Source: Pectobacterium parmentieri
GTDB taxonomy: Bacteria > Pseudomonadota > Gammaproteobacteria > Enterobacterales > Enterobacteriaceae
NCBI RefSeq assembly: GCF_001742145.1
Contig: NZ_CP015749.1
Coordinates: forward strand, 1,550,001-1,614,000
Length of the DNA stretch: 64,000 bases
Direction of reading: 5' to 3'
Below the pieces are notes generated by a model. The model was not told the origin of the DNA, did not search any database, and was given only the letters and a program-made list of their open reading frames with translations. Position 1 is the first letter of the stretch, and each line of letters opens with the position of its first letter. The translations under genes and the position numbers were made by a program. This document shows positions 37,589 to 49,787 of the stretch, one piece after another.

Positions 37589-39794
37589 GCTGTTTTCCGC
37601 CTTTAAAAAAGACAGGATCTGGGATTTCGACGGAGGCATTCATCCGCCGGAAATGAAGACACAGTCCAGCCAGACGCCGTTACGCCAGATCCCATTGCCA
37701 GAACAGTTCATTATTCCGCTTAAGCAACATCTTGGGCCGGAAGGTGAAATCTGCGTCAGCGTTGGCGACAAGGTGCTGCGCGGCCAGCCGCTGACGCGGG
37801 GAAAAGGCCGGATGCTGCCCGTTCACGCACCGACGTCAGGAACGGTAAACGCGATCCGCCAACACACCACGGCGCATCCCTCTGGCCTGTCAGAACTCAG
37901 TATCATTATCATACCGGACGGTGAAGATCGCTGGTGCGAACGCCAAACCTATACCGATTACCATGCCCAGAGCGTCGATACCCTGCTTGCCCACCTGCAT
38001 CAGGCAGGCATTGCGGGTTTGGGCGGCGCAGGCTTCCCTACCGCCGCCAAACTACAAGGCGGGATGCGTGGGATTGAAACCCTGATTATCAACGGCGCAG
38101 AATGTGAACCCTACATCACTGCCGACGATCGACTCATGCAGGAATGTGCTGACGAAATTGTGCAGGGCGTCGAGATTCTGTCGTTCCTGTTGCAGCCGAA
38201 ACGTATTCTGATCGGAATCGAAGATAACAAACCGGAAGCCATCAGCGCCCTGCGACTGGCCGTGGGAAAACGCAGCGACATGCAGTTGCGCGTCATCCCC
38301 ACTAAGTATCCATCAGGCGGTGCCAAGCAGCTCACCAAAATTCTGACTGGCAAAGAGGTCCCATTCGGTAAACACTCCGCCACGATTGGCGTGTTAATGC
38401 AAAACGTCGGCACGGCGTTCGCCATCAAACGCGCGGTGATCGACGGCGAGCCGCTCACTGAGCGCGTGGTAACGCTGACTGGTGAAGCCTTGCGTCAGCC
38501 CGGTAACGTGTGGGCGCGATTGGGGACACCGGTTCGCCACCTGCTCAAACAGGGTGGCTTCCATGTGAATAAGCAGCCAATGGTGGTAATGGGTGGCCCG
38601 CTGATGGGTTTTACGCTACCGTCGCTGGACGTGCCTATCGTCAAAATCAGCAATTGCCTGCTCGCGCCATCACATTCGGAAATGGAGCCCGTTGCTGAAG
38701 AGCAATCCTGTATTCGCTGTAGCAAATGTGCCGATGCCTGTCCGGCAGGTCTCTTACCGCAGCAGCTATACTGGTTCAGTCGCGGGCAGGAACACGAAAA
38801 AGCCCGCAACCATCATCTGTTCGATTGTATCGAATGTGGCGCTTGCGCTTACGTCTGCCCCAGCAATATCCCGCTGGTGCAGTACTATCGTCAGGAAAAG
38901 GCCGAAATTCGGGCTATCGACGAAGACGCACAGCGTGCCGCACAGGCCAAAGTCCGTTTTGATGCCAAACAAGCGCGTCTGGAGCGGGAAAAAGCTGCGC
39001 GCGAACTGCGCCACAAACAGGCTGCCGCGGGTGTCTCCACCAGTGACAAAGATGCCGTTCAGGCCGCACTGGAACGTGTACGCCGTAAACAAACCGCAGA
39101 AGCCGAAATCGGTTCCCCTATCACGGTAACCCCTGATACACAGCCGGATAACAGCGCAGCCATCGCCGCACGTGCCGCACGTAAAGCAGTAGTACGTGAA
39201 GAACGGGCGCGCGCGACACAGGCGCAACAAGACGCACCCGCGGTAGAGGCAACTCCTGACGAGCTTGATCCACGTAAAGCCGCCGTTGCCGCTGCTCTTG
39301 CGCGGGTTAAAGCCCGTAAAGCCGCTCAACAGCCTGCGACAGAAACGACCCCTGTCGTTCCCGATGCAGCAGCAGAACCAATTGCCGCCGTTGAAGTACA
39401 AGAGCCGGAAGATCCCCGTAAAGCTGCCGTTGCCGCCGCTATCGCTCGTGTTAAAGCCCGTAAAGCCGCTCAACAGCCTGCGGCAGAAACGGCTCCTGTC
39501 GTTCCCGATGCAGCAGCAGAACCAATTACCGCCGTTGAAGTACAAGAGCCGGAAGATCCCCGTAAAGCTGCCGTTGCCGCCGCTATCGCTCGCGTCAAAG
39601 CCCGTAAAGCCGCTCAACAGCCTGCGGCAGACGCAGAAGCAGCCGCGCCCATCGTTTCCAATGTAGTAGCAGAACCGATCGCTGTCGTTGAAGCTCAAGA
39701 GCCGGAAGATCCCCGTAAGGCTGCCGTTGCCGCCGCCATCGCTCGCGTTAAAGCCCGTAAAGCCGCGCAGGCATCGTCACATCAAGAGGAATAA
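37581..39794 (+). CDS. rsxC: Electron transport complex subunit RsxC with repeat-rich tail
   Basis: A 737-residue peripheral subunit. Residues about 1-440 form the conserved core, homologous to the FMN/NADH-binding domain of RnfC ([30 protein letters not shown]) followed by two 4Fe-4S motifs, [12 protein letters not shown] and [12 protein letters not shown]. The rest is an alanine/lysine/arginine-rich helical region, ending in near-identical tandem repeats of about 48-51 residues starting [10 protein letters not shown]. Long repeat tails of variable length are known in enterobacterial RsxC. It starts inside the rsxB end and abuts rsxD. Confidence 0.95.
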   Translation: MLKLFSAFKKDRIWDFDGGIHPPEMKTQSSQTPLRQIPLPEQFIIPLKQHLGPEGEICVSVGDKVLRGQPLTRGKGRMLPVHAPTSGTVNAIRQHTTAHPSGLSELSIIIIPDGEDRWCERQTYTDYHAQSVDTLLAHLHQAGIAGLGGAGFPTAAKLQGGMRGIETLIINGAECEPYITADDRLMQECADEIVQGVEILSFLLQPKRILIGIEDNKPEAISALRLAVGKRSDMQLRVIPTKYPSGGAKQLTKILTGKEVPFGKHSATIGVLMQNVGTAFAIKRAVIDGEPLTERVVTLTGEALRQPGNVWARLGTPVRHLLKQGGFHVNKQPMVVMGGPLMGFTLPSLDVPIVKISNCLLAPSHSEMEPVAEEQSCIRCSKCADACPAGLLPQQLYWFSRGQEHEKARNHHLFDCIECGACAYVCPSNIPLVQYYRQEKAEIRAIDEDAQRAAQAKVRFDAKQARLEREKAARELRHKQAAAGVSTSDKDAVQAALERVRRKQTAEAEIGSPITVTPDTQPDNSAAIAARAARKAVVREERARATQAQQDAPAVEATPDELDPRKAAVAAALARVKARKAAQQPATETTPVVPDAAAEPIAAVEVQEPEDPRKAAVAAAIARVKARKAAQQPAAETAPVVPDAAAEPITAVEVQEPEDPRKAAVAAAIARVKARKAAQQPAADAEAAAPIVSNVVAEPIAVVEAQEPEDPRKAAVAAAIARVKARKAAQASSHQEE
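39267..39779 (+). repeat. In-frame tandem repeats encoding the RsxC tail
   Basis: Units start with the codons for DPRKAAVA at 39267, 39411, 39555 and 39708, giving periods of 144, 144 and 153 bases, then a truncated final unit. Units two and three are nearly identical in DNA; the first and last have diverged. All periods are multiples of three, so copy number can change without a frameshift. Confidence 0.92.
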
Positions 39795-40850
39795 ATGGCT
39801 TTTAGAATTGCGAGTTCACCGTTCACACATAACCAGCAGCGCACACAGCGCATCATGCTGTTGGTTATTCTAGCCTGCCTGCCGGGCATGCTGGCGCAGG
39901 TCTATTTCTTTGGCTACGGCAACCTGATTCAGGTCGGGCTGGCATCGGCCACCGCGCTTATTGCAGAGGGCGTGACACTGTCACTGAGGAAATTTGCAGT
40001 ACGCACCACACTGGCTGATAATTCCGCGTTACTGACCGCCGTGCTGCTCGGGATCAGCCTGCCGCCGCTTGCCCCGTGGTGGATGGTGGTGATGGCAACC
40101 GTTTTTGCCATCATTATCGCCAAACAGCTATATGGCGGATTAGGACAAAACCCTTTTAATCCCGCGATGATTGGCTATGTGGTGCTGCTGATCTCTTTCC
40201 CGGTCCAGATGACGAGCTGGCTGCCTCCTGCACCGCTGCAAACCATCCCGCTCAGTTTCCATGATGCGTTCATCATCATCTTTACCGGGCATACACCTGA
40301 CGGGCACACCATGCAGCAGTTGATGCACAACGTTGATGGCGTGAGCCAGGCCACCCCGCTGGATACGTTTAAAACCAGCCTGCGCTCCGGTCAAACGCCG
40401 CAGAACATTCTGCAACAGCCAATGTTTGCTCAATCACTGTCCGGCATTGGCTGGCAGTGGGTGAATATCGGTTTTCTCATCGGCGGGCTGTTCTTGCTGA
40501 TGCGCGGTACCATTCGCTGGCATATTCCGGTCAGTTTTCTTCTGTCGCTGATGTTTTGCGCCTCACTAAGCTGGTTTATTGCGCCGGAGAAATTTGCACC
40601 GCCGATGTTACATCTGTTATCCGGCGCTACCATGCTCGGCGCGTTTTTCATCGCCACCGATCCCGTTACGGCCTCAACGACGAACCGTGGCCGTCTGATT
40701 TTCGGAGCGTTGATTGGATTATTGGTATGGCTAATTCGCACCTACGGCGGCTACCCGGACGGCATCGCCTTTGCCGTTCTACTGGCGAACATTACCGTAC
40801 CGCTGATCGACTATTACACTAAGCCACGCGCTTACGGCCACCATCGCTGA
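39795..40850 (+). CDS. rsxD: Electron transport complex subunit RsxD
   Basis: A 351-residue integral membrane subunit homologous to NqrB/RnfD with about nine to ten hydrophobic segments. The LLSGATML motif near residue 275 carries the threonine to which FMN is covalently bound in this family; [23 protein letters not shown] is the other typical block. It starts right after rsxC and ends ten bases before rsxG with GAGGAG in the gap. Confidence 0.96.
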   Translation: MAFRIASSPFTHNQQRTQRIMLLVILACLPGMLAQVYFFGYGNLIQVGLASATALIAEGVTLSLRKFAVRTTLADNSALLTAVLLGISLPPLAPWWMVVMATVFAIIIAKQLYGGLGQNPFNPAMIGYVVLLISFPVQMTSWLPPAPLQTIPLSFHDAFIIIFTGHTPDGHTMQQLMHNVDGVSQATPLDTFKTSLRSGQTPQNILQQPMFAQSLSGIGWQWVNIGFLIGGLFLLMRGTIRWHIPVSFLLSLMFCASLSWFIAPEKFAPPMLHLLSGATMLGAFFIATDPVTASTTNRGRLIFGALIGLLVWLIRTYGGYPDGIAFAVLLANITVPLIDYYTKPRAYGHHR

Positions 40851-40860
40851 GGAGACGCCC

Positions 40861-41490
40861 ATGATGACAACAATGCGCCGCCACGCGACAACACTGGCTC
40901 TGTTTGCCGCTTCCACCACCGCCGTCACTGCTGTGGTGAATATGTTAACGGAACCGACAATCTCCCATCAGGCGATGTTGCAGCAAAAGATGCTGTTAGA
41001 TCAGGTGGTTCCCGCCGAATTATACAACAGCGACATGCAGAAAGAGTGTTACGTTGTCACTAATGCAGCGCTCGGCTCGTCAGCGCCACACCGCGTGTTC
41101 ATCGCCCGCCAGAATGGTGAACCAGTCGCCGCCGCGCTGGAAAGTACCGCGCCGGATGGCTATTCTGGTGCCATTCAACTGCTGGTTGGTGCCAATTTTC
41201 ATGGCAAGGTGCTCGGTGTCCGCGTGACGGAGCACCATGAAACGCCGGGGCTGGGTGATAAAATTGATGTACGAATTTCTGACTGGATCACCCGCTTTAA
41301 TGGGTTAATGGTACAAGGTGAGCATGACGCACGCTGGGCGGTGAAGAAAGAAGGCGGAATGTTTGATCAATTTACTGGCGCCACCATCACACCGCGTGCC
41401 GTCATTAACAGCGTAAAACGCAGTGCGCTTTACCTGCAAACGTTGCCGTCACAAATCAACACGCTATCCGCCTGTGGAGAGAATCAATGA
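40861..41490 (+). CDS. rsxG: Electron transport complex subunit RsxG
   Basis: A 209-residue protein with one N-terminal transmembrane helix and a periplasmic FMN-binding domain homologous to RnfG/NqrC. The flavinylation motif is [11 protein letters not shown] near residue 175, the threonine being the FMN attachment site used by ApbE. The [14 protein letters not shown] segment is the other family mark. The tail overlaps rsxE by four bases (ATGA). Confidence 0.96.
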   Translation: MMTTMRRHATTLALFAASTTAVTAVVNMLTEPTISHQAMLQQKMLLDQVVPAELYNSDMQKECYVVTNAALGSSAPHRVFIARQNGEPVAAALESTAPDGYSGAIQLLVGANFHGKVLGVRVTEHHETPGLGDKIDVRISDWITRFNGLMVQGEHDARWAVKKEGGMFDQFTGATITPRAVINSVKRSALYLQTLPSQINTLSACGENQ

Positions 41491-42194
41491 GTCAAACTAA
41501 AGCACTTTTCATTGACGGGTTATGGAAGAACAACTCGGCACTGGTTCAATTGCTGGGCCTGTGCCCCCTGTTAGCGGTGTCATCGACTGCGACTAACGCG
41601 CTGGGGCTGGGGCTAGCCACCACGCTGGTTCTCACCTGTACCAACATGGCTGTCTCAGCGCTGCGTCGCTGGGTGCCGGCGGAAATTCGTATTCCAATTT
41701 ACGTCATGATCATTGCCTCAGTGGTCAGTACCGTGCAAATGCTGATTAACGCCTATGCCTACGGTTTATATCAATCACTAGGAATTTTTATTCCGCTGAT
41801 CGTAACAAACTGTATCGTAATCGGGCGTGCAGAAGCCTTCGCTTCCAAGAATGCTGTCCTCCCTTCTGCTATTGACGGTTTGGCGATGGGCTTGGGAGCG
41901 ACCAGTGCACTGGTAGTTCTCGGTTCTTTACGTGAAATTCTGGGTAACGGCACGCTATTCGACGGCGCAGATTTGCTGCTAGGTAGCTGGGCCAAAGTTC
42001 TCCGCATCGAGGTTGTACACCTCGATTCCCCTTTCCTACTGGCAATGCTGCCGCCGGGCGCTTTTATCGGGCTGGGGCTGCTACTGGCCGTGAAATACCT
42101 GATCGATGAGAAAATGAAACAACGCCGAGCGCGTGTCGCTGCTGCCGCAGGTAAAATTGCACCAGCAGCCAGTGCCGTAGGGGAATCTCTATGA
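41487..42194 (+). CDS. rsxE: Electron transport complex subunit RsxE
   Basis: A 235-residue membrane subunit homologous to RnfE/NqrD, with six helices arranged inversely to RsxA. Conserved parts are [23 protein letters not shown] and [20 protein letters not shown], again with membrane cysteines for the shared Fe-S centre, and [21 protein letters not shown]. It overlaps rsxG and nth by four bases on each side. Confidence 0.96.
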   Translation: MSQTKALFIDGLWKNNSALVQLLGLCPLLAVSSTATNALGLGLATTLVLTCTNMAVSALRRWVPAEIRIPIYVMIIASVVSTVQMLINAYAYGLYQSLGIFIPLIVTNCIVIGRAEAFASKNAVLPSAIDGLAMGLGATSALVVLGSLREILGNGTLFDGADLLLGSWAKVLRIEVVHLDSPFLLAMLPPGAFIGLGLLLAVKYLIDEKMKQRRARVAAAAGKIAPAASAVGESL

Positions 42195-42826
42195 ACAAGG
42201 TCAAACGGGTTGAGATCTTAACGCGTTTACGCGACAACAATCCCCATCCAACGACTGAGTTAAATTTCAGCACGCCATTTGAACTGCTCATCGCCGTACT
42301 GCTTTCGGCACAGGCAACCGACGTTAGCGTGAACAAGGCAACGGCAAAGCTCTATCCCGTCGCCAACACGCCCGAAGCCCTGCTAGAACTCGGCGTAGAC
42401 GGCGTTAAGAGCTATATCAAGACGATCGGCCTGTTTAACAGCAAAGCGGAAAACGTCATCAAGACCTGTCGCCTATTGCTGGAAAAGCATCAGGGACAGG
42501 TCCCTGAAGATCGCGCGGCATTGGAAGCCCTACCCGGCGTAGGACGAAAAACGGCAAACGTTGTTTTGAATACTGCGTTTGGCTGGCCGACCATTGCTGT
42601 TGATACTCACATCTTTCGCGTGAGTAACCGTACAGGATTCGCACCGGGTAAAAATGTCGAACAGGTAGAGGAAAAACTGCTGAAAGTCGTTCCGGCAGAA
42701 TTTAAAGTCGACTGCCACCACTGGTTAATCCTGCATGGCCGTTACACCTGCATCGCCCGCAAACCACGCTGCGGCTCCTGCCTGATTGAAGATTTATGTG
42801 AATTTGGCGAAAAGGTCGACGCCTAA
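42191..42826 (+). CDS. nth: Endonuclease III
   Basis: A 211-residue DNA glycosylase/AP lyase removing oxidised pyrimidines. The helix-hairpin-helix [14 protein letters not shown] holds the catalytic lysine, VDTHIFRV the catalytic aspartate, and the C-terminal C-x6-C-x2-C-x5-C ([17 protein letters not shown]) binds a 4Fe-4S cluster. It is the last gene of the rsx operon, coupled by overlap with rsxE, as in E. coli. Confidence 0.97.
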   Translation: MNKVKRVEILTRLRDNNPHPTTELNFSTPFELLIAVLLSAQATDVSVNKATAKLYPVANTPEALLELGVDGVKSYIKTIGLFNSKAENVIKTCRLLLEKHQGQVPEDRAALEALPGVGRKTANVVLNTAFGWPTIAVDTHIFRVSNRTGFAPGKNVEQVEEKLLKVVPAEFKVDCHHWLILHGRYTCIARKPRCGSCLIEDLCEFGEKVDA

Positions 42827-43486
42827 TCGGTTGTGGTCTGATGGAGCCGCAATCATCAGGCCTTCCTTTTGATTATCCCCCCACCTTTAACTCTCCCACT
42901 ATCAGCGTAAGCCACGTGTGCTCTGCTTCCCATCACTCAAGGAATCGCGCCCTTTCTGTCAGTTCCTGCCGCCCCAAAAACCTGTATAAAAACACAAGTA
43001 ACCACTATTTAAGGCTAATAAGTTATTTTTAATAGAAAATTTAGTGATTGACAGTAACGCATGGTTATTATACCGACATTTATCTTATTACATGCCGTTG
43101 ATGCATTTTTACACCCACTGCATATTTAGTAATATGCAAAACATTAAACCGCATATTCATTCATAGTTAATGATATTGTCTTAGTTTTAAGAAAAAGGCA
43201 GATTATATCCCTTTTATAAAAAACAAACGCAACAAAGAGAGATAATCATTTGAAGAAAAAGAAAGTTATGAAATTAAACTCTGCATAACATTTATTTTCT
43301 GGTTTTATCCCACCACAAAAACCACTTGTAACAAAATATGTAAAATGACTTGCCTGTCCGTAAAATAACGTCAATATAACGCCGCTTTTCCTCCCCATAA
43401 TTAATCAAAAGAGGTTGCAGTTTCACTGTTTCACTCTTGTTATTTTCTCGTTAAAAAAAACGAGATATGTAAAATCAGAGGTCTTT
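42827..43486. other. Long AT-rich region between nth and dtpA
   Basis: No convincing gene is seen in these 660 bases, which become strongly AT-rich after about 42990. A perfect inverted repeat GCATATT-TAGT-AATATGC lies at 43120-43137 and a small hairpin CTCGTT/AACGAG at 43448-43465 just before the dtpA ribosome site. In E. coli the dtpA upstream region binds OmpR; I could not recognise OmpR boxes with confidence. Confidence 0.5.
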
Positions 43487-45007
43487 GTGTCAACAGCAAA
43501 CAACAACAGCGAATCAACCGAAAGCATCAGCATGAACGCTTTCAAACAACCAAAAGCGTTTTATCTCATCTTTAGCATCGAGCTGTGGGAGCGTTTTGGT
43601 TACTACGGTCTGCAGGGCATTATGGCGGTTTATCTGGTCAAAATGCTGGGCATGTCCGAAACCGACTCCATCACCCTGTTTTCCTCGTTCAGCGCGTTGG
43701 TATACGGTTTCGTCGCCATTGGCGGCTGGTTGGGCGACAAAGTCCTCGGCACCAAACGTGTCATCGTGTTAGGAGCCATCGTGTTGGCATTCGGCTACGC
43801 CATGATTTCCTACTCGGGTCATAGCGTGACATGGGTCTATATCGGTATGGCAACCATTGCCGTCGGTAACGGGTTGTTTAAGGCTAATCCGTCAGCTCTG
43901 CTGTCTACCTGCTACGCGAAAGACGATCCGCGTCTGGATGGTGCCTTCACCATGTACTACATGGCGGTGAACATCGGCTCTTTCTTTTCTATGTTGGCTA
44001 CACCGGTGCTCGCCGCAAACTATGGCTGGAGCGTTGCGTTCTCCCTAAGCGTAGTCGGGATGATTCTAACGCTGGTTAACTTCATGTTCTGCCGTAAGTG
44101 GGTTAGCACACAAGGTTCTCAGCCAGATTTCCAGCCGATCAATTTGCAGAAGCTCGCCATCACCCTCGTGGGTATCGTTGCACTGGTCGCGCTCTCCACT
44201 TGGCTATTGCACAATCAGAGCGTAGCTCGTTGGATACTGACGCTTATTTCAATCGCCGTTGTCGCCATTTTCATCAAGGAGATGCTGGCGGTGAAAGGTG
44301 CAGAACGCAGGAAGATGATCGTAGCACTTCTGCTGATGCTGGAAGCCGTGGTCTTCTTTGTGCTGTACAACCAGATGCCAACATCGCTGAACTTCTTTGC
44401 TATCCGCAACGTTGAGCACTCAATTTTAGGCTTTGCCTTTGAGCCAGAGCAGTATCAAGCGCTCAACCCATTCTGGATCATGGTTGCCAGCCCGATTCTG
44501 GCTGCGGTTTACAACAAAATGGGCGACCAACTGCCGATGGCACACAAATTTGCGATAGGTATGGTGCTGTGCTCCGGCGCGTTTCTGGTGCTGCCGTGGG
44601 GCGCTAGCATGGCAAACGAGCAGGGTATCGTGTCCGTCAACTGGCTGATCCTCTGCTATGGCCTGCAAAGTATCGGGGAGTTAATGATTTCCGGGCTAGG
44701 TCTGGCGATGGTCGCTCAATTGGTGCCACAGCGTCTGATGGGCTTCATCATGGGTGCCTGGTTCCTGACGTCAGCCGGTGCCGCAATTATTGCAGGCTAC
44801 GTCGCCAACATGATGGCCGTGCCTGAGAACGTCGTAGATCCGCACACCTCTCTTGAGATTTATAGCAATGTATTCATGCAGATTGGCATAGTAACGGGCA
44901 TCATCGCCGTTCTGATGCTGTTGACCGCACCGAAACTGACGCGCATGACTCAGGATGTCATCGACGCTCCTGTGAATACCGCCGCTACTAGCGCAGAATC
45001 GGTCTGA
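43487..45007 (+). CDS. dtpA: Dipeptide/tripeptide permease DtpA
   Basis: A 506-residue proton-dependent oligopeptide transporter (POT/PTR2 family) of the inner membrane with about 14 helices. Marks are [22 protein letters not shown] (the ExxERFxYY proton-coupling motif), [13 protein letters not shown] and [20 protein letters not shown]. The start is GTG 43487 (V-STANNN), aligned with the E. coli protein and with AGAGG five bases upstream, although the frame is open 24 codons earlier. Monocistronic with two hairpins after the stop. Confidence 0.95.
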   Translation: MSTANNNSESTESISMNAFKQPKAFYLIFSIELWERFGYYGLQGIMAVYLVKMLGMSETDSITLFSSFSALVYGFVAIGGWLGDKVLGTKRVIVLGAIVLAFGYAMISYSGHSVTWVYIGMATIAVGNGLFKANPSALLSTCYAKDDPRLDGAFTMYYMAVNIGSFFSMLATPVLAANYGWSVAFSLSVVGMILTLVNFMFCRKWVSTQGSQPDFQPINLQKLAITLVGIVALVALSTWLLHNQSVARWILTLISIAVVAIFIKEMLAVKGAERRKMIVALLLMLEAVVFFVLYNQMPTSLNFFAIRNVEHSILGFAFEPEQYQALNPFWIMVASPILAAVYNKMGDQLPMAHKFAIGMVLCSGAFLVLPWGASMANEQGIVSVNWLILCYGLQSIGELMISGLGLAMVAQLVPQRLMGFIMGAWFLTSAGAAIIAGYVANMMAVPENVVDPHTSLEIYSNVFMQIGIVTGIIAVLMLLTAPKLTRMTQDVIDAPVNTAATSAESV

Positions 45008-45018
45008 TAGGCTATCGA

Positions 45019-45049
45019 AACACCACACTCAAATAATTGAGTATGGTGT
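45019..45049 (+). terminator. First hairpin after dtpA
   Basis: ACACCA-C-ACTCAA pairs with TTGAGT-A-TGGTGT around a short ATAA loop, one mismatch in the stem, followed by TATTAG. It may be a weak terminator in front of the stronger one at 45072. Confidence 0.5.
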
Positions 45050-45071
45050 TATTAGTCATGCGTCAGATGAT

Positions 45072-45099
45072 AAAAAGCCAGACAGTGTCTGGCTTTTTT
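45072..45099. terminator. Bidirectional terminator between dtpA and cysB
   Basis: The perfect stem AAAAAGCCAGA/TCTGGCTTTTT has a 5-base loop and T runs on both strands, so it serves both convergent genes. It lies at the point where gene order departs from E. coli. Confidence 0.92.
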
Positions 45100-45121
45100 A
45101 CGTTAGTACGTCTGACAACGC

Positions 45122-46370
<1,249 letters not shown>

Positions 46371-46526
46371 ATGATTCTCTATCACGGATCAACAATCCTT
46401 ATGCTACCGCAAGACTATCCTCATACGATTGTTTTATCAGGATATTTTTACGATAAAAAAAACCAGCCTCACGGCTGGCTCGATTTAGCTATTTTTAACG
46501 CACAAACACAGCAGTGCGTAAGGTGA
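46371..46526 (+). CDS. Possible small protein of 51 residues between cysB and topA
   Basis: GAGGT lies eight bases before ATG 46371, and the frame runs 51 codons: a hydrophobic start (MILYHGSTILML), then a polar part with aromatic residues. I do not recognise it. Against it: it is antisense to the topA terminator, which falls inside the frame, and it lies on the opposite strand from both neighbours. It may be a chance frame. Confidence 0.2.
   Translation: MILYHGSTILMLPQDYPHTIVLSGYFYDKKNQPHGWLDLAIFNAQTQQCVR
46453..46480 (-). terminator. Terminator of topA
   Basis: On the minus strand AGCCAGCC/GGCTGGTT with a 4-base loop is followed by an uninterrupted T run of eight. It lies about 60 bases beyond the topA stop. 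Confidence 0.9.
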
Positions 46527-46536
46527 CAGAAAGAGG

Positions 46537-49137
46537 TTACTTCTTCCCTTCAACCCATTTTCCGTCAATATAAAACGCCGACCAGCCCGTTGCCTTGCCG
46601 TCTTTCTCTGACGAGACATATTGCTGTTTGGTCTTACGGCTGAAACGCACCTGCGTTTTATTGCCGTCTTTATCGACCTCCGGGGCATCGGCCAAATAGC
46701 GCAGTTTCTCCGGCAAGCGATCTTTAAATCGCACCAGTTCCTCTACCAGTGGTGCCCGCGTTTCACGAGATTTCGGGAACGTATTGGCCGCGAGGAATAC
46801 TCCCGCAGCGCCGTCGCGCAATACGAAATAGGCATCAGACTTCTCGCAAGGCAGCTCAGGCAACGGCACCGGATCTTCTTTCGGTGGCGCAACATCGCCA
46901 TTACGCAAGATCTTACGCGTGTTACTGCACGTTTCGCCGGTGCATGACATGTATTTACCGAAGCGTCCCATTTTGAGATGCATTTCGGAACCACATTTCT
47001 CACACTCAACGATCGGCCCATCATAGCCCTTGATACGGAACTCGCCCGTTTCGATCTCATACCCATCACAGGCTGGGTTATTCCCGCAAACGTGCAGTTT
47101 ACGCTGGTTATCAATCAGGTAGCTGTCCATCGCCGTACCACATTTTTCACAGCGACGACGAGCACGCAGTGCGTTAGTTTCGGCTTCATCGCCTTCTAAC
47201 ACATTCAGCACTTCAGTTTCTGGTATCAGATTGATCGTGGTTTTACAGCGCTCTTTCGGCGACAGTGCATAGCCGGAACAACCCAGAAACACCCCAGTAC
47301 TGGCAGTACGAATACCCATTTGACGAGAGCAGGTCGGGCAGTCAATGCTGGTCAACACCATCGCATTGGGCCGCATGCCGCCTTCTTCAGGGTCCTGTTC
47401 TGCCTTTTCCAACTGCTGGCTAAATTCATTGAAGAACTCATCCAGTACGGCTTTCCATTCAGCCTGATTATTGGCGACCTGATCGAGACGGCTTTCCATC
47501 CGCGCGGTGAAATCGTAATTCATCAATTCGCGGAAGTTTTCTTCCAGCCGATCGGTAACAATTTCACCCATCTTCTCGGCGTAGAAACGGCGGTTTTCCA
47601 CCCGGACATAGCCACGATCCTGGATGGTTGAAATAATCGAGGCGTAGGTAGAAGGACGACCAATACCGCGTTTTTCCAGCTCTTTAACCAGCGATGCATC
47701 GCTGTAACGTGCCGGTGGTTTGGTGAAGTGTTGCCCTGGCAGCAGTTTCTGTAGTGATAATGCTTCACCTACGGCCACGGTCGGCAACGTGCGATCTTCA
47801 TCATTCTTACGCAGCGCTGGCATGACTTTCGTCCAGCCATCAAAACGCAGCGTTCGGCCTTTTGCACGCAGTTGATAATCTGCGGCTTCCACGATTAGCG
47901 TGGTGGAGTCGTATTGCGCTGGCGTCATTTGACAGGCGACGAACTGACGCCAGATCAACTGATACAGCTTCTGCGCATCGGCTTCCATATCCTTCAGGCT
48001 GTCAGCCAGCACACCTACATCGGAAGGTCGAATGGCTTCGTGCGCTTCCTGTGAATTTTCTTTGCTGCTGTAGGCGATTGCCGCCTCCGGCAGATAGCGC
48101 TTGCCGAATTCTTCGCCGATATAGCCACGCACCATCGTCAACGCATCCTGACTGAGGTTCGTGGAGTCGGTACGCATATAGGTAATGTAGCCCGCTTCGT
48201 ACAGACGCTGCGCCATCATCATGGTCTTTTTCACACCAAAACCAAGACGTGTACTGGCAGCCTGTTGCAGCGTTGACGTAATGAACGGCGCACCGGGTTT
48301 GCTGCTAGTCGGCTTATCTTCGCGGTCAGCAACGATATAGCGTGCATTCTCAAGCAGGCTGACCGCCGCATGCGTTTGATCTTTGTTAACGGGCTTAAAC
48401 GGTTTGCCGTTGTGATGCGTTACCTGCATTTGCAGTTGAATATCACTGCCCGCCAATAAGTCGGCGTGCAATTCCCAATATTCTTCCGGCACGAACGCTT
48501 TAATTTCGCGCTCACGATCGACAATCAGGCGCACTGCAACCGACTGCACACGCCCGGCAGACAGGCCACGCGCAATCTTTTTCCACAACAGCGGGGAAAC
48601 CATGTAACCCACCACGCGATCCATAAACCGACGCGCCTGCTGTGCATTAACGCGGTCAATATTCAACGTGTCTGGTTTTTCAAACGCCTGTGTAATGGCA
48701 TTTTTCGTGATTTCGTTAAACACTACGCGACTGAAACGCCGATCGTCACCACCAATAATTTCCCGCAGGTGCCAGGCAATGGCTTCCCCTTCGCGGTCAA
48801 GGTCGGTTGCGAGATAGATGTGGTCAGCATTTTCCGCCAGCGTTTTTAGTTCGGAAACAACCTTCTCCTTACCCGGCAGGATTTCGTAGTTAGCTTTCCA
48901 GCCATGATAAGGATCGACGCCCATACGATTAACTAGCGCGGATTTTTCATCCTTTTTGACTTTCTTTTTCGTTTTATCTTTAGTCGTTGAGTCCGCGCTC
49001 TTTTTACTGGCTGAGCCACTTGTCGGCAAATCGCGTACATGACCGACGCTGGATTTCACCACGTAGTCATTGCCTAAATACTTATTGATCGTTTTGGCTT
49101 TTGCCGGGGACTCGACGATAACGAGAGCTTTACCCAT
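46537..49137 (-). CDS. topA: DNA topoisomerase I
   Basis: An 866-residue type IA topoisomerase that relaxes negative supercoils. The N-terminal Toprim domain starts [21 protein letters not shown] and has [15 protein letters not shown] with the metal-binding acidic residues. The active-site tyrosine is in [13 protein letters not shown] near residue 320. The C-terminus has three four-cysteine zinc ribbons (CPTC...[10 protein letters not shown]...[16 protein letters not shown]...C) and the basic end. ATG 49137 matches the E. coli start; the frame is open 29 codons earlier. A lysine-rich segment near residue 45 lengthens the Toprim loop. Confidence 0.97.
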   Translation of the reverse strand: MGKALVIVESPAKAKTINKYLGNDYVVKSSVGHVRDLPTSGSASKKSADSTTKDKTKKKVKKDEKSALVNRMGVDPYHGWKANYEILPGKEKVVSELKTLAENADHIYLATDLDREGEAIAWHLREIIGGDDRRFSRVVFNEITKNAITQAFEKPDTLNIDRVNAQQARRFMDRVVGYMVSPLLWKKIARGLSAGRVQSVAVRLIVDREREIKAFVPEEYWELHADLLAGSDIQLQMQVTHHNGKPFKPVNKDQTHAAVSLLENARYIVADREDKPTSSKPGAPFITSTLQQAASTRLGFGVKKTMMMAQRLYEAGYITYMRTDSTNLSQDALTMVRGYIGEEFGKRYLPEAAIAYSSKENSQEAHEAIRPSDVGVLADSLKDMEADAQKLYQLIWRQFVACQMTPAQYDSTTLIVEAADYQLRAKGRTLRFDGWTKVMPALRKNDEDRTLPTVAVGEALSLQKLLPGQHFTKPPARYSDASLVKELEKRGIGRPSTYASIISTIQDRGYVRVENRRFYAEKMGEIVTDRLEENFRELMNYDFTARMESRLDQVANNQAEWKAVLDEFFNEFSQQLEKAEQDPEEGGMRPNAMVLTSIDCPTCSRQMGIRTASTGVFLGCSGYALSPKERCKTTINLIPETEVLNVLEGDEAETNALRARRRCEKCGTAMDSYLIDNQRKLHVCGNNPACDGYEIETGEFRIKGYDGPIVECEKCGSEMHLKMGRFGKYMSCTGETCSNTRKILRNGDVAPPKEDPVPLPELPCEKSDAYFVLRDGAAGVFLAANTFPKSRETRAPLVEELVRFKDRLPEKLRYLADAPEVDKDGNKTQVRFSRKTKQQYVSSEKDGKATGWSAFYIDGKWVEGKK

Positions 49138-49462
49138 ATGTACTATTACCTGCTGAATTCTTCTGAAAATCAGATATTTTTCGGGGCATTCAGAGCGGAT
49201 TCTACTGACTGCGCAAAATCCCACACTCTACCTGATAAATGCTGCCACGCAACCTAATTAGCATGGGGACACTGTTTTATCCGCTTCCTGCCAAACTGAA
49301 TATCGGCAGGTAAGCCCCTAAAATGTAGCCCATTTGCCTCATAATCTGCTCTTTACGCTGAAACCGTATCGCAGTACCCTTTCTCTTGATGCAGTTTTGG
49401 AACAAACATTGTTGATATAGTGTAATTCCCCCTTTTTCAAGGGACGTACAGGAGTAACAATC
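49138..49462. other. Divergent promoter region of topA and yciN
   Basis: No gene is seen in these 325 bases. In E. coli topA has several promoters here, used by different sigma factors and sensitive to supercoiling. A -10-like TATAGT stands at 49416-49421 before yciN, without a good -35. CAGGAG at 49449-49454 is the yciN ribosome site. Confidence 0.5.
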
Positions 49463-49732
49463 ATGTCACCTGAATATCAGGTTAACGAAGAAAAACGTCC
49501 GATTAGCCGCCAGAGTTTATTAGTTGAGGCTAATGACATCATTAAACATCACGATGATTATTTGCATGGCATGGTCGCTGATAGCGTAGAACAAAAAAAC
49601 GACGTATTGGTTTTCCGCGGTGAGTTTTTTCTCGATGCAAACGGAATTCCAACCTTAAAAAGCACCGCAGTATTTAACATGTTCAAACACCTTGCGCATG
49701 TTTTATCCGAAAAATATTATTTGGTCGATTAA
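49463..49732 (+). CDS. yciN: YciN family protein (DUF2498)
   Basis: An 89-residue soluble protein closely related to E. coli Yci[34 protein letters not shown], and the conserved C-terminal [19 protein letters not shown]. Function is not established. The ribosome site CAGGAG is strong. It is divergent from topA and converges with sohB, as in E. coli. Confidence 0.93.
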   Translation: MSPEYQVNEEKRPISRQSLLVEANDIIKHHDDYLHGMVADSVEQKNDVLVFRGEFFLDANGIPTLKSTAVFNMFKHLAHVLSEKYYLVD

Positions 49733-49738
49733 TACAAA

Positions 49739-49757
49739 TGCCCGCGAACGGCGGGCA
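49739..49757. terminator. Hairpin between yciN and sohB
   Basis: A perfect 7-bp GC-rich stem TGCCCGC/GCGGGCA with a 5-base loop lies between convergent genes. There is no U tract on the plus strand and a short TTTG on the other, so it is a weak terminator at best. Confidence 0.5.
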
Positions 49758-49787
49758 CTTGATGTTATACGGCTTAACAATAATCGG

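Noticed and set aside
38766..39698. A 310-codon minus-strand frame opposite the rsxC tail, with glycine/serine/phenylalanine repeats
   Set aside because: It mirrors the tandem repeats and low-complexity codons of rsxC, has no ribosome site, and its repeat pattern is explained entirely by the other strand.
43448..43465. CTCGTT/AACGAG hairpin just before dtpA considered as a terminator
   Set aside because: The stem is short and AT-rich, and no T run follows; it is more likely part of the leader or chance.
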